Origin: RUG11783 sp964599695
GTDB lineage: Bacteria > Bacillota > Clostridia > Oscillospirales > Ruminococcaceae
DNA length: 64,000 nucleotides
Direction: 5' to 3'
Assembly (NCBI GenBank): GCA_964599695.1
Contig: CAZRGP010000001.1
Coordinates: forward strand, 62,001-126,000
The position numbers and the translations under genes were made by a program. Below are positions 1-8,921 of this stretch, piece by piece (position 1 is the first letter of the stretch; the number at the start of each line of letters is the position of its first letter). The notes beneath the pieces were generated by a model. That model was not told where the DNA came from. It searched no databases and saw only the letters and a list, made by a program, of their open reading frames with translations.

Positions 1-342
1 GATTACCTGAATTCCGGTCTACGCCACTGCTTCGTGGAAAATTTTGAAAAGACATATCGGGATGCTGACCGGGCCCGTCTTTTTAATCTAGATCGCAGTT
101 ATGATCAGATCCCACTCCTCGCTACGGCATACCATGGCATGCTTCTTTCCGTGCATTACATGTTCTTCTCCGGCCGTTTGAACTGTACAGAAGAACAGAT
201 CAATGATTACCTGTTACTCGCCTTCTGCCGCTCTACGGGATTTTCGGATGACGCTGCGCAAACGGAGATCGATAAAGTAAAAAAAATCTTTTCACAAATG
301 AAGATCTCCATTGAACCATATTTCCATATAAAACTGGACTAA
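1..342 (+). CDS. C-terminal part of an unrecognised protein, possibly a TetR-type regulator
   Basis: The reading frame is open from the first base of the window, so this is the 3' end of a gene that starts outside it; the GTG at 34 is internal. About 113 residues are visible. They look all-helical, with an LSVHYMFFSG segment and an acidic C-terminal helix, which resembles the ligand-binding half of TetR-family regulators. No DNA-binding domain is in the window, so the family is a guess from helix pattern only. The next gene follows on the same strand after about 45 bases. Confidence 0.45.
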   Translation, partial: DYLNSGLRHCFVENFEKTYRDADRARLFNLDRSYDQIPLLATAYHGMLLSVHYMFFSGRLNCTEEQINDYLLLAFCRSTGFSDDAAQTEIDKVKKIFSQMKISIEPYFHIKLD

Positions 343-388
343 CAATATCTCCTTATCCTTTTCGCGTTTTAGGAAACAAGTAACTGTA

Positions 389-1162
389 ATGAATTATTTA
401 TGTCCGAACTGTGGTAAAAGCATTTATTTGCCGGAAGATTTATGCGATATCTTCTGCCCCTATTGCGGCGCCCATTTCAGCTCTGAAACAATCAAAGAAT
501 ATGCATCAAAAAAAGTAACGGAACTTCATGACGAATTGTTCCGTTACTTTTGCAATTATGACTATGACAAGGTGAATATGATCCTGAGTGATAGCCTCGA
601 TTTTGCAACCGAAGACCCTCTTATTGAGGTCATTCGCTCAGTGGCTGCCATCGTGATTACACAAGAAAAATATATAAAAGATGCCGAAGAGTTATTAATT
701 AGAACAAGAAAAAAGGGCCTAAACAATACAGTCAAAAAAATCTTTCTCGGTGCCGATGACTACAACAACAGCAGCATTCATCCCGATTATTTTTCCAAAA
801 TCCAAAAAGACATCTCGACATTGGAGGCCTATTTATCTCTTCTTCAGAACACATTGACAAAAGAAGAAATATCTATCATTGCTGATCGTGCTATAAGGCG
901 ATTGCTCTTCACACCTGATGATGCTCCAGAATATACCTTCATGTCCTTCTGGGCAGACGACCATTTCTGCATTTCTCTTCTAAATTACTTATCCACGGAA
1001 GAACTAAACCAGCTTCACAAAGAATATGCAACGCCAGACAAGGAGAAAAACGCTTTTCCGAACCAAAAGGAAATAATCATCTGTTTGCGCACTCTTCTCG
1101 AAAAAAGAGGGATACCTATTTTAGCCTCCAAGACAAAATGGTTATTCCATTTTGGAAAGTGA
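389..1162 (+). CDS. zinc-ribbon protein of unknown function
   Basis: A 257-residue protein whose first 30 residues form a double CxxC zinc ribbon (CPNCGK then CPYCGA, about residues 5-27). The rest looks helical and charged without a domain I recognise, and there is no signal peptide or membrane segment, so it is probably cytoplasmic. An AGGAAAC stretch lies about 15 bases before the ATG, a weak ribosome binding site. The reading frame is intact and the codon use looks ordinary. It is the last intact gene before a stretch of mobile-element debris. Function cannot be assigned; the ribbon only suggests a binding or regulatory role. Confidence 0.6.
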   Translation: MNYLCPNCGKSIYLPEDLCDIFCPYCGAHFSSETIKEYASKKVTELHDELFRYFCNYDYDKVNMILSDSLDFATEDPLIEVIRSVAAIVITQEKYIKDAEELLIRTRKKGLNNTVKKIFLGADDYNNSSIHPDYFSKIQKDISTLEAYLSLLQNTLTKEEISIIADRAIRRLLFTPDDAPEYTFMSFWADDHFCISLLNYLSTEELNQLHKEYATPDKEKNAFPNQKEIIICLRTLLEKRGIPILASKTKWLFHFGK

Positions 1163-1263
1163 TAAACGCTAATTGACAATAATCCCAACTAAAAAGAAAT
1201 TAAAATACCAAATAAACCAAAACGCCATGGGAACATCAATGACTCAAAGATAAAAGTTGGTAC

Positions 1264-1945
1264 TTAAATAGCACAACAATGAGTTTTTTCTGGTGAGCTT
1301 CCCATCAAGCAGACAGTAAAACAATATAAGAAATTGTTCTTGCAAGAGCATCCGAGCGGGTGCTCTTGTTTCGTTATACAGCTGTCTTCAGAATATATAT
1401 TACCATGGGTGTCAGCCCCCACAAGATTTCGCTGCACACTTCGGTTGTTGTAATAGTCCATATAGTCTTCAATCATTCACACCAGCCCTTCTCTGGAAAT
1501 AAAGCGTTTTCCGTAGCATCACTCTCTTCAGGATTCCCCAGAACCCCTTCCATAGGCCGTTGTCAATACAGTGTACCACCCGGGACATGCTCTGGGTTAT
1601 GCCATGGTCCACCAAGAAATTGTTGATATATTGGCATCCTCTTTCGCTGTGGAAAATGGGTTTGGCGTCCGGACAACTTTCAATCGCCAGATCAAAGGTG
1701 TCAAAGACCAATTTGTTGTCGTTGGAATCTCTCAACATATAAGACACAATTCGTCGGTCACGCAGATCCCGAATGGCACTTAGATAAAGCTTGTGTACAG
1801 TCAGCCCTTCATACCATTTAAACTCCGTCACGTCTGTTACCCATTTCTCGTTCAGCGCATTTGCACGGAACTTCCGGTTCAAAACATTTTCTGCTGTATA
1901 CTAAGGATCTTTCTCGCTTCTCGTGCAGTCGCTATTCCCGTATTG
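1264..1945 (-). mobile_element. IS3-family insertion sequence remnant (orfB, inactivated)
   Basis: Minus-strand translation of 1469-1882 is the integrase core of an IS3 OrfB transposase: NEKWVTDVTEF holds the first catalytic Asp. The second catalytic motif, normally HSDRGSQY, reads HSERGCQY, and the third, normally LKSE, reads LKRV, so the DDE triad is lost. The tail (IEDYMDYYNNRSVQRNL, 1264-1476) is in another frame, so there is also a frameshift near 1472. Upstream, YTAENVLNRKF is preceded by an in-frame TAG near 1901. orfA and the N-terminal half of orfB are missing. This is a dead, 5'-truncated copy that abuts the IS21-like repeats. Confidence 0.8.
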
Positions 1946-2060
1946 AATACGTCGCGGCATTTTGGACATATGGATCGGAGATTTTAGACACCTGCAACGG
2001 AAAAAACTAGACACTAACATCGGAGATAGTTGGACACCATTGTCGCTCCAGATTAGACAC
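1946..2060 (-). repeat. left cluster of 23-bp tandem repeats (IS21-type end)
   Basis: On the minus strand five units with a 23-base period begin at about 2060, 2037, 2014, 1991 and 1968. The core is GTGTCTAA followed 5-8 bases later by CCGA or GCGA. Multiple short repeats of this kind are typical of the ends of IS21-family elements, where the transposase binds. No intact istA or istB is nearby. Confidence 0.55.
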
Positions 2061-2207
2061 CTTGTGGATTTAATAATTGGCGGAATCCTAGGTTTTATAC
2101 CTTCATTTAGGATGTAAAGAACAGATAAAATGAGGGCTTTGCCCTCATACTCCCAGGGTTTACCGCATTCTTTTGCCGGAGAGAGTGGCTGAGAAAACAC
2201 TCTTAAA

Positions 2208-2300
2208 GTGTCCAAATTGCACCGATGAGTATGTATTATTAACTCCGATAACTATGTCTAACCTTCTCCGACTTATAGTGTCTAATTACACCGACATATG
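2208..2300 (+). repeat. right cluster of 23-bp tandem repeats, divergent from the left cluster
   Basis: On the plus strand four units begin at about 2208, 2231, 2254 and 2278 with the same GTGTCTAA...CCGA core and the same 23-24-base period as the left cluster, but in the opposite orientation. The two clusters point away from each other, separated by about 147 bases that carry no recognisable transposase. The arrangement looks like two IS21-type ends left behind after deletion of the element bodies. Confidence 0.5.
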
Positions 2301-2539
2301 CACCGTATTAAATTGCCTCGGTCATTTAAACAGTTTTCTACGGCCTTCAGCCTTTCCTCTGCACTGTGTTTTTCCTTCCTATAAAAATACTCTCCTCCAG
2401 ATCGACAATGAAATATGGGTTCTAGAATAAAAGTTGGGGCGGCGTAAAAGCTCTAACAGAAAATAAGACAAAAAAGTAGAGCATATACAGAAAACCAAGT
2501 AGAATGAAGTTGCTACACACATTCGAAAGGAGATCTGCA

Positions 2540-2632
2540 ATGCTCTACAACTATTTTATCGAGGAATCTCTGGGTGCTCAAGATATAAAGCTAGAAGAGT
2601 ACGAATTCGATGGAAAGAAATTCAGTATATAG
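2540..2632 (+). pseudogene. ISL3-family transposase, N-terminal fragment
   Basis: An AAAGGAG ribosome binding site at 2525-2531 precedes an ATG at 2540. The 30-residue product begins MLYNYFIEESLGAQDIKL, which resembles the start of ISL3-family transposases of Firmicutes. The frame stops at TAG 2630-2632, where the sequence switches to a truncated acyltransferase gene on the other strand. The element is therefore cut off after about 30 codons, either by a one-ended deletion or by a recombination that also removed the distal end of the polysaccharide operon. Confidence 0.55.
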
Positions 2633-2738
2633 CCTGCCGAAAAAGCCCATTCTCTAATATATGAGACAGAACAATCAGCAGAATACCTAAAGCTTTCGCT
2701 ACATCTATCCAGTTGATTCGCTGTGAATAATTGCTCAT
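2622..2738 (-). pseudogene. acyltransferase-3 family protein, N-terminal fragment
   Basis: Minus-strand frame of 38 codons starting at ATG 2738. The product begins MSNYSQRINWIDVAKALG and continues into ILLIVLSHILENG. This is the conserved first transmembrane segment of acyltransferase-3 (OafA/WecH-type) proteins, with the family's D-x-A-K-A/G motif and the helix-1 His. A full protein would have about 330 residues; here it ends at the junction with the ISL3 fragment. It sits 20 bases after the stop of the hexapeptide transferase gene in the same direction, so it was the next gene of the polysaccharide operon, probably for O-acetylation of the polymer. Confidence 0.65.
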
Positions 2739-2758
2739 TGTCAATCCTCTAAAAGAAA

Positions 2759-3334
2759 TCACTTAACCATCTCCGAGCCTTTTATCAGCATACCTTCAGA
2801 TCCAGTATGGCTTATAACTTTCGCTGGTACACCTGCAATTGAAATGTTGTCTTCTTCAAAGCTTTTATTGACTACAGCATTCGCTCCAATCGCCACGCCA
2901 TTACCGATCGTAATAGGGCCAAACAGCTTTGCGCCAGGAGCAATATAGACGTTATTACCAATAGTTGGTGCCTGTCCGGTTGTTCCGGCCGCTGTGCCAA
3001 TATTCACACCTACATGAATACGACAGTTCTCTCCAATCCTAGCAGCACTGCTGATAACCACCGGGCCGATATGAGCTAAGGATAGGCCTTTGCCGATGCA
3101 ATTCCGGCTAATTGAATACCCACATTTTGTTCCCAAAGAAAATGTTCGGTACGCATAATACTTGCCTATTATCCTATGCAGTACCTCCTCCACATTGTGA
3201 TAATATTCATTTTTCCTTAGCGCAATTTCATACTTCCAAATAATATCCTGAAATTTTGGATGTACTTCTTTTCTTCCAAGGGACAGTCTGTCTGCCTCCA
3301 AATACTCACGGAGATCGCTTTTACTTTGTATCAT
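2759..3334 (-). CDS. serine-acetyltransferase-like left-handed beta-helix O-acetyltransferase
   Basis: A 191-residue protein with a helical N-terminal third and hexapeptide repeats from about residue 80 to 170 (IGPVVISSAARIG, IGNNVYIAPGAKLFG, ITIGNGVAIGANAVV). The His in SLAHIGPV and in CRIHVGVNIG are typical of the catalytic region of CysE-like acyltransferases. It most likely uses acetyl-CoA to modify a sugar residue of the polysaccharide, because it lies at the 3' end of the EPS operon rather than beside cysteine genes. Start ATG 3334 has AAAGGA seven bases upstream. Cysteine biosynthesis is a less likely alternative. Confidence 0.75.
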   Translation of the reverse strand: MIQSKSDLREYLEADRLSLGRKEVHPKFQDIIWKYEIALRKNEYYHNVEEVLHRIIGKYYAYRTFSLGTKCGYSISRNCIGKGLSLAHIGPVVISSAARIGENCRIHVGVNIGTAAGTTGQAPTIGNNVYIAPGAKLFGPITIGNGVAIGANAVVNKSFEEDNISIAGVPAKVISHTGSEGMLIKGSEMVK

Positions 3335-3346
3335 ATCCGAATCCTT

Positions 3347-3642
3347 TCAAATCGTTTTCGTGCCCAATTCGTCCATTGCTTTTACGATTATCGAGCATAC
3401 AGTTGTTGCTATTTCGTCATAAGAGCCATCAAGCGGATTCTGAAACACAAGCAGTCTATGTGTGTCCGAATAAGTTCCTGTGTCTTCCTCAATTGAGGAT
3501 ACTGTTACTGCAAAGGCACCATCCCGATCCATCTCCAGAAGTCACTTACCATCGGCAATCATTTCATTCCCTAAAGGGAATCGACCTGTTCGATGTCATG
3601 CCCGTTCTGTACAAGGACATCTATAATAATCTGTTTATACAT
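3347..3642 (-). pseudogene. degraded unrecognised gene of the polysaccharide operon
   Basis: A strong GGAGGAG ribosome binding site precedes ATG 3642, which opens a frame beginning MYKQIIIDVLVQNGHDIEQV that stops after 23 codons at 3571. A second frame, 3347-3532, contains LLVFQNPLDGSYDEIATT and ends 13 bases before the next operon gene. With its upstream codons it is closed by another stop near 3541. The good ribosome binding site and position between two operon genes suggest one former small gene with internal deletions and stops. I do not recognise the family. Confidence 0.4.
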
Positions 3643-3662
3643 TCTGATTTCTCCTCCATGCC

Positions 3663-4907
3663 TTAGTCCCTCCTGAACAAGTCTCTCGTATACACTTTGT
3701 CCTGGACATCATCCAAACAAGAATCATAACGATTGGCGATGATGGAATCACTCCGTCGCTTGAACTCCTCAAGATCGTTAATGACTTTGCTCCCGAAGAA
3801 TGTCGTACCATTTTCAAGGGTTGGTTCATAAATAATAACCGTAGCGCCTTTCGCCTTGATCCGCTTCATAACACCTTGGATGGAGGAATGCCTGAAATTA
3901 TCGCTATTTGCTTTCATGGTTAACCTGTAAACTCCAACCGTGACTTCTCGTTCCATGGATGCATCATAATTGTAATCCGATGCATATCCGTAATATCCTG
4001 CTTTTGTCAAAACCTGATGCGCTACAAACTCCTTACGTGTTCTGTTAGAGTCCACAATCGCCTTAATCAAATCCTCCGGAACATCTGCGAAGTTTGCCAG
4101 CAATTGTTTTGTATCTTTGGGAAGGCAGTAACCACCATATCCAAAGGAAGGATTATTGTAATGTGTCCCAATACGCGGATCAAGGCAGACGCCTCGTATA
4201 ATGTCCTCTGTGCTTAAGCCTTTCATCTCAGCATAAGTGTCCAGCTCATTGAAGTAGGAAACCCGAAGAGCAAGGTATGTATTGGCGAAAAGCTTCACTG
4301 CCTCCGCTTCCGTAAAACCCATAAATAAAACTTCTATATTTTCCTTCTCTGCGCCTTCTTTAAGCATGCCAGCAAAAGTCTCTGCTACTTTTCTTGTCCC
4401 TTCATCACAACCGACGATGATTCTGCTTGGATAGAGGTTATCGTAGAGAGCCTTGCTCTCTCTTAAAAACTCTGGACTAAAAAGAATACGATCTGTATTG
4501 AACTTTTTACGAACACTTTCAGTATAACCAACAGGAATAGTGGATTTGATGACCATCACAGCTGATGGATTGCTCTCCATTACAAGCCGGATTACAGATT
4601 CAACAGCTGATGTGTCAAAGAAGTTTTTCTTTGAATCGTAATTTGTTGGAGCAGCTATGATCACATATTCTGCGTCCTGATATGCTGATTGACCGTCTGT
4701 CGTTGCTATAAGGTCCAGATTCCTTTCTCCGTTCTTGGCCTCCTGCATATATTTCTCAATATACTCGTCTTGGATCGGACTTTCCCAGCGATTGATTTTC
4801 TCTACCTTCTCTGGAATAATATCAACCGCTGTTACATGATTATTTTGGCTAAGCAACACAGCCAAACTTAACCCTACATAACCTGTTCCTGCTACTGCAA
4901 TGTTCAT
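3663..4907 (-). CDS. ugd: UDP-glucose 6-dehydrogenase
   Basis: The protein oxidises UDP-glucose to UDP-glucuronate with NAD, supplying an acidic sugar for the polymer. It has 414 residues from ATG 4907, chosen because GAGGGGAAATA directly precedes it; the frame is open to 4994 but that extension is not family-like. The N-terminal Rossmann motif is AGTGYVGLSLAVLL, the conserved KSTIPVGYTE loop is near residue 121, and the catalytic cysteine is C261 in GYGGYCLPKDT. The length matches the short UDP-glucose dehydrogenases of capsule loci. A closely similar but broken paralogue lies directly upstream, so this copy probably carries the activity. UDP-GlcNAc as substrate cannot be excluded from sequence alone. 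Confidence 0.88.
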   Translation of the reverse strand: MNIAVAGTGYVGLSLAVLLSQNNHVTAVDIIPEKVEKINRWESPIQDEYIEKYMQEAKNGERNLDLIATTDGQSAYQDAEYVIIAAPTNYDSKKNFFDTSAVESVIRLVMESNPSAVMVIKSTIPVGYTESVRKKFNTDRILFSPEFLRESKALYDNLYPSRIIVGCDEGTRKVAETFAGMLKEGAEKENIEVLFMGFTEAEAVKLFANTYLALRVSYFNELDTYAEMKGLSTEDIIRGVCLDPRIGTHYNNPSFGYGGYCLPKDTKQLLANFADVPEDLIKAIVDSNRTRKEFVAHQVLTKAGYYGYASDYNYDASMEREVTVGVYRLTMKANSDNFRHSSIQGVMKRIKAKGATVIIYEPTLENGTTFFGSKVINDLEEFKRRSDSIIANRYDSCLDDVQDKVYTRDLFRRD

Positions 4908-5003
4908 TATTTCCCCTCTTCCTTTTCCAGGTGTTTCAAAACACCCCGCCGCATCCACACGGCGACATTTTCCGGTAATTAACCGGCAAAGCATTAGTCT
5001 CTT

Positions 5004-6221
5004 TTAAATAAATCTCTTGTGTAAAACCTTATCCGCAACATCCCCAAGTATCGCATCATCAAATCGGTTTGCAACGATGACATCGCTCTGAGTCTTGAGT
5101 TTCTCAAGGTCGTTGACAACCACAGAATTAAAGAATGTGCTGCCATCTTCCAATGTCGGCTCGTAAATGATAACAGGGATTCCCTTTGCCTTAATTCGCT
5201 TCATGACCCCTTGGATAGCAGAAGCACGGAAATTGTCGCTATTACTCTTCATGGTAAGGCGATAAACCCCGACAATCTTCGGATTCCGTTTCAAAACCTG
5301 ATCCGCGATATAGTCTTTCCGAACTGTATTGCTCTCCACAACGGCTCCTATCATCGTCTGCGGTACATCTTTGTAGTTGGCAAGGAGCTGTTTTGTATCT
5401 TTGGGAAGGCAGTAGCCACCGTAACCGAAGGAAGGATTATTGTAATGTCCACCGATTCGCGGATCCATGCACACGCCGTCGATTATCATCTGCGTGTCTA
5501 AGCCCTTGGTCTGTGCATAGGTATCGAGTTCATTGAAACAGCTGACACGCACTGCGAAGTAAGTATTCGCAAACAATTTGATCGCCTCAGCTTCTATTGG
5601 GTGCGCAATGAGAATCGGAATGTTTTGTGTTTCTTGACCTGCTCTGGCCTCTTCTGTTCTGGCCCCTTCCAGCAGGAGATTTGCAAACATCTCGGCTTCA
5701 GTCTTCTGCTCATCTTCTGCGCCGACCACAATCCGACTTGGGTGGAGATTGTCGTAGAGGGCCTTTGACTCTCTCAAGAGCTCCGGGCTGAAGATGATAT
5801 TTTTGACACCATATTTGGCTTTAACAGATTCCGTATAACCCACAGGGATAGTAGACTTGATGACCATCAGAACTTTCGGATTAACCTTCAACGTCCACTC
5901 AATAGCGTCCTCAACGGCTCTCGTATCGAAGAAATGATGTTCATCATCATAGTTTGTAGGCGTAGCTATGATAACGAACGAGCTCGGCTCTCTTATAAGC
6001 GGCCTCTTTATCTCTCGTCGTGGTCAGGTTGAGCTTCCGCTGACCTTCTCTTGCTTCCTTAAAAACCGTTCAATCTCATCATCCTGGATAGGGGACACCC
6101 ACCCAATCAGTTTTTCCGCTTTCGCTTCTGGCGTTGTAATCGCTGTAACTTCGTGTTTTTGCGCAAGAAGAACAGCAAGAGACAAACCAACGTATCCAAC
6201 GCCTGCAACTGTAATTTTCAT
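5004..6221 (-). pseudogene. ugd: second UDP-glucose dehydrogenase, broken by two frameshifts
   Basis: Minus-strand start at 6221 (MKITVAGVGYVGLSLAVLL). The first shift is at the A run 6061-6065: adding one base restores FFKEAREGQRKLNL. The second is near 5978: a +1 shift gives FVIIATPTNYDDEHHFF and joins the long C-terminal frame. That frame contains KSTIPVGYTE and the catalytic GYGGYCLPKDT, so both halves are well conserved. The full gene would encode about 405 residues, close to its neighbour at 3663-4907. Strong conservation with only two single-base lesions means either very recent inactivation or sequencing error. Confidence 0.85.
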
Positions 6222-6248
6222 TATCTTTTCCTCCCTATTGTTTATCAA

Positions 6249-7706
6249 TCAGTTATTACGCCACTGTCGCTTTATTCGTTTGCGCATTATTACACCCAAA
6301 TACAGAGCCATCCATGCGACGCCTATAACAACTGCAATAATGCAACCTCTAACATCAGTTCCTATTGAGAATGTCTTCATTCCGAGAAAGATTACAATAC
6401 CGCATACGGCATTTACACACGTTATTTTCAATAGGTCAAACCAAGGAAAAAGCCTTGAAACTGGAATACCTGTGATTCTTGCTGAGAACTTCAGCTGAAG
6501 GATATTTACAATTCCAATCGATAGGAATGTGCTCCAGGCAGGTCCGGTAAATCCCATTAATTTATACAATACATAGTTCAATACAACATTTAGTAGCATT
6601 GAGGAAATGGAGCATAAAAGAATCTTCTTTGTTTCTCCATGAAGGCTAAGCATGGTGCCAAAATATGCTGTTCGCCATAAAAGAATTAGTGCATAAATTC
6701 TAAAGACACCTGTTCCAGGCAGGAACTTTGCTGAATACAATATTGTCATGACTTGCGGGGCAAATGTTATAAGCGCAGCTACGCCAAAGCACATGAAAAT
6801 ATAAGTAAAAGAAGTGGTATCCTTCCAAGCCTCAACAGCTTCGTCTATTCGTTTCTCCTTTACCATCCTTGAAAGCTTAGGCATTAATACCGCAATAAAT
6901 GATGTGGAAATAACTGTCAGAGAAATTTCCCGTGCTGCATTTGTATATATTGCGAAGGACTCTGTATCCAAAAAGCCGCCGATCATTAACTTATCGACTT
7001 CTCTGGAGATGGTACTCACCATGTCAGAAAGACCGATAGGTACAGACAATTCAAGTATTTGTTTGCATAGAGTTCTATCAATATGAAAACGAAGTTTCCC
7101 AGATATTTTTGCAACTTCCCAATAGACCAAAATACCGAATAATACTTCCACCCCTACATAAAGATACATATAAAACTGGAAATTCTGATGTATCAGCTGT
7201 GTAAACAGAATAATTCCCAAAAGAAATATACTATTTAAAATAGTATGGGCTATTAGGGTCTTAGTCTTATGTGAAGCAACCAAAAGATTTGCTCTTTCCT
7301 GAATAGTTATCTTCGCCCAAGGCATTATGATTGCAAAATAGTAAAATCCATATATCCCTTGGTTTTTGAAATACCATACCATTATTGGCATCGCTGCAGC
7401 CATTACGATACCCGCAACTATGGAAAGAATGGTATTTAAGCTAAAAAACGTGTTTAAAAATTTTTCTCTTTCTTTATCATTGTCTACTCGGGGTAGAAAA
7501 TAATTAATAGCATTCGGAATGCCCAATAAACAGAATGTTGTTAATAGATTCAGCACCAATGACAATTCAGAAAAAGTTCCATACTCTTCGAGTGACCTGA
7601 ATCTTGACAACAACATCGATGTCGCCATCGTTATAAGAAGATTCACTATTTTACTAACTGTAAGTAACGATGCCTCTCCTTTTAGTGATATTTGCTTATT
7701 TGCCAT
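6249..7706 (-). CDS. wzx: polysaccharide flippase (Wzx-type, MATE/MOP superfamily)
   Basis: A 485-residue integral membrane protein with about 12-14 hydrophobic segments spread through its length, starting with SKIVNLLITMATSMLLSRF typical of oligosaccharide flippases. It moves the undecaprenyl-linked repeat unit across the cytoplasmic membrane in the Wzx/Wzy pathway. A GAGGAGG site precedes ATG 7706. It lies nine bases after the stop of a glycosyltransferase and is followed by the broken ugd copy. The substrate is set by the locus and cannot be read from this protein. Confidence 0.88.
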   Translation of the reverse strand: MANKQISLKGEASLLTVSKIVNLLITMATSMLLSRFRSLEEYGTFSELSLVLNLLTTFCLLGIPNAINYFLPRVDNDKEREKFLNTFFSLNTILSIVAGIVMAAAMPIMVWYFKNQGIYGFYYFAIIMPWAKITIQERANLLVASHKTKTLIAHTILNSIFLLGIILFTQLIHQNFQFYMYLYVGVEVLFGILVYWEVAKISGKLRFHIDRTLCKQILELSVPIGLSDMVSTISREVDKLMIGGFLDTESFAIYTNAAREISLTVISTSFIAVLMPKLSRMVKEKRIDEAVEAWKDTTSFTYIFMCFGVAALITFAPQVMTILYSAKFLPGTGVFRIYALILLWRTAYFGTMLSLHGETKKILLCSISSMLLNVVLNYVLYKLMGFTGPAWSTFLSIGIVNILQLKFSARITGIPVSRLFPWFDLLKITCVNAVCGIVIFLGMKTFSIGTDVRGCIIAVVIGVAWMALYLGVIMRKRIKRQWRNN

Positions 7707-7715
7707 GATATACGT

Positions 7716-8918
7716 TTACCTCCTCATTACGAGATTCTCCATAAGCTCCTCAAATCGCTTGTTTTGCTTTCCGCGGGAATACTCATCGATGATAGTCTCT
7801 GCATCGGGTGTATCAATCAATTTTGTGATGTTTCCAGATAATAGTGAACCTAAAGCTGCATCAACATCTTCAGGCTTGTGGCAAATAAAGCTGTTAGGGA
7901 ATCTGAACAATAGCTTTTCCAGTGAAATTCCTGGCTTTAAAACAGCAATAATAGGTTTATTCAAATAGATATAATCAAACACCTTAGTTCCAGGTCCTTC
8001 GGGATATGCGTACTCCAGAGCACAAGCATTACATGCTGACAATAGTTCTATACCTTTCCGATACTCCATCTGTCCTACACATTCATACCATTTTTCGCCA
8101 TCAAGATCATGTTTTTTAAAATGTGTATATATTTCAGGATTATTCGGCCCTATATGAAGCAGTCGAACTTTAAGTCCTTTTTCGTTAATCCTATCTATAG
8201 CCTCGAACAACATAGATGTAAGATCCTGATTGTAGTACATCAGCTTGCCAAAATAACCGATAGTAAAAATATCGCAGGAGCTTTCTTGGATCTCTAATGA
8301 CTTAAGCGCTGCATCATCATACCCATTATATGCAACATGAATTTTTCCTTTTTTGACATGAAAGTAGTTGCTTAAATTTTCTCTCATTTCAGGTGCTACA
8401 ACTGTTATCGCGTCAGCTTTGCGTATGCAGTTAAACTCTTGTGAGAAACGAGCGGGGTAAGACAGCCAGAACTTTATAGTCTCGGAAATCTTGTTTCTCT
8501 TACGTTTTTCAGGACTAGATAAGTGTAAATCTCTATAATCAACAATAAACGGAATATGATTCTTCCTTAATATTTCTGAGGCTTTAAACTGATAAAACGG
8601 TCCTCCGCTAATCAAAGCAACATCAAATATCTCATGCTTCAGAAGTTCCTTAAGTGCAGTACAGCACTCTTTCTGATTAATCATATTCTTTTTCATGAGA
8701 CTGTCACTTACCAGTGTCACATCATATGGTATGACAATCACACCTTCCGGCACCGAAGCACTCAGACCATTCGGATCCATTTCAAGTAAGGTTTTCTTTG
8801 ACAAGCAAAGAACAGTTACTTTATGCTTTTTCTCGATTAAATAACGGCTCAAACTAATCAACCGAATCGCACCGACCTGTCCATGCGGTGCATATGGACC
8901 AATTATCAGAATTCTCAT
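7716..8918 (-). CDS. glycosyltransferase, group 1 (GT4-like)
   Basis: A 400-residue cytoplasmic protein with the GT-B fold. The N-terminal MRILIIGPYAPHG loop is typical of GT4 enzymes, and IGYFGKLMYYNQDL opens the C-terminal Rossmann domain near residue 215. The donor-site region around ALEYAYPEGPGTKVFDYI is the usual EGxPxK/xxE area in divergent form. It adds one sugar to the lipid-linked repeat unit; donor and acceptor are unknown. It starts three bases after the stop of wzy, so translation is probably coupled. Confidence 0.82.
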   Translation of the reverse strand: MRILIIGPYAPHGQVGAIRLISLSRYLIEKKHKVTVLCLSKKTLLEMDPNGLSASVPEGVIVIPYDVTLVSDSLMKKNMINQKECCTALKELLKHEIFDVALISGGPFYQFKASEILRKNHIPFIVDYRDLHLSSPEKRKRNKISETIKFWLSYPARFSQEFNCIRKADAITVVAPEMRENLSNYFHVKKGKIHVAYNGYDDAALKSLEIQESSCDIFTIGYFGKLMYYNQDLTSMLFEAIDRINEKGLKVRLLHIGPNNPEIYTHFKKHDLDGEKWYECVGQMEYRKGIELLSACNACALEYAYPEGPGTKVFDYIYLNKPIIAVLKPGISLEKLLFRFPNSFICHKPEDVDAALGSLLSGNITKLIDTPDAETIIDEYSRGKQNKRFEELMENLVMRR

Positions 8919-8921
8919 AGC

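Noticed and set aside
1901..2215. 104-codon minus-strand frame across the IS21-like repeats
   Set aside because: It runs through repeats and joins an IS3 fragment; the peptide has no family likeness.
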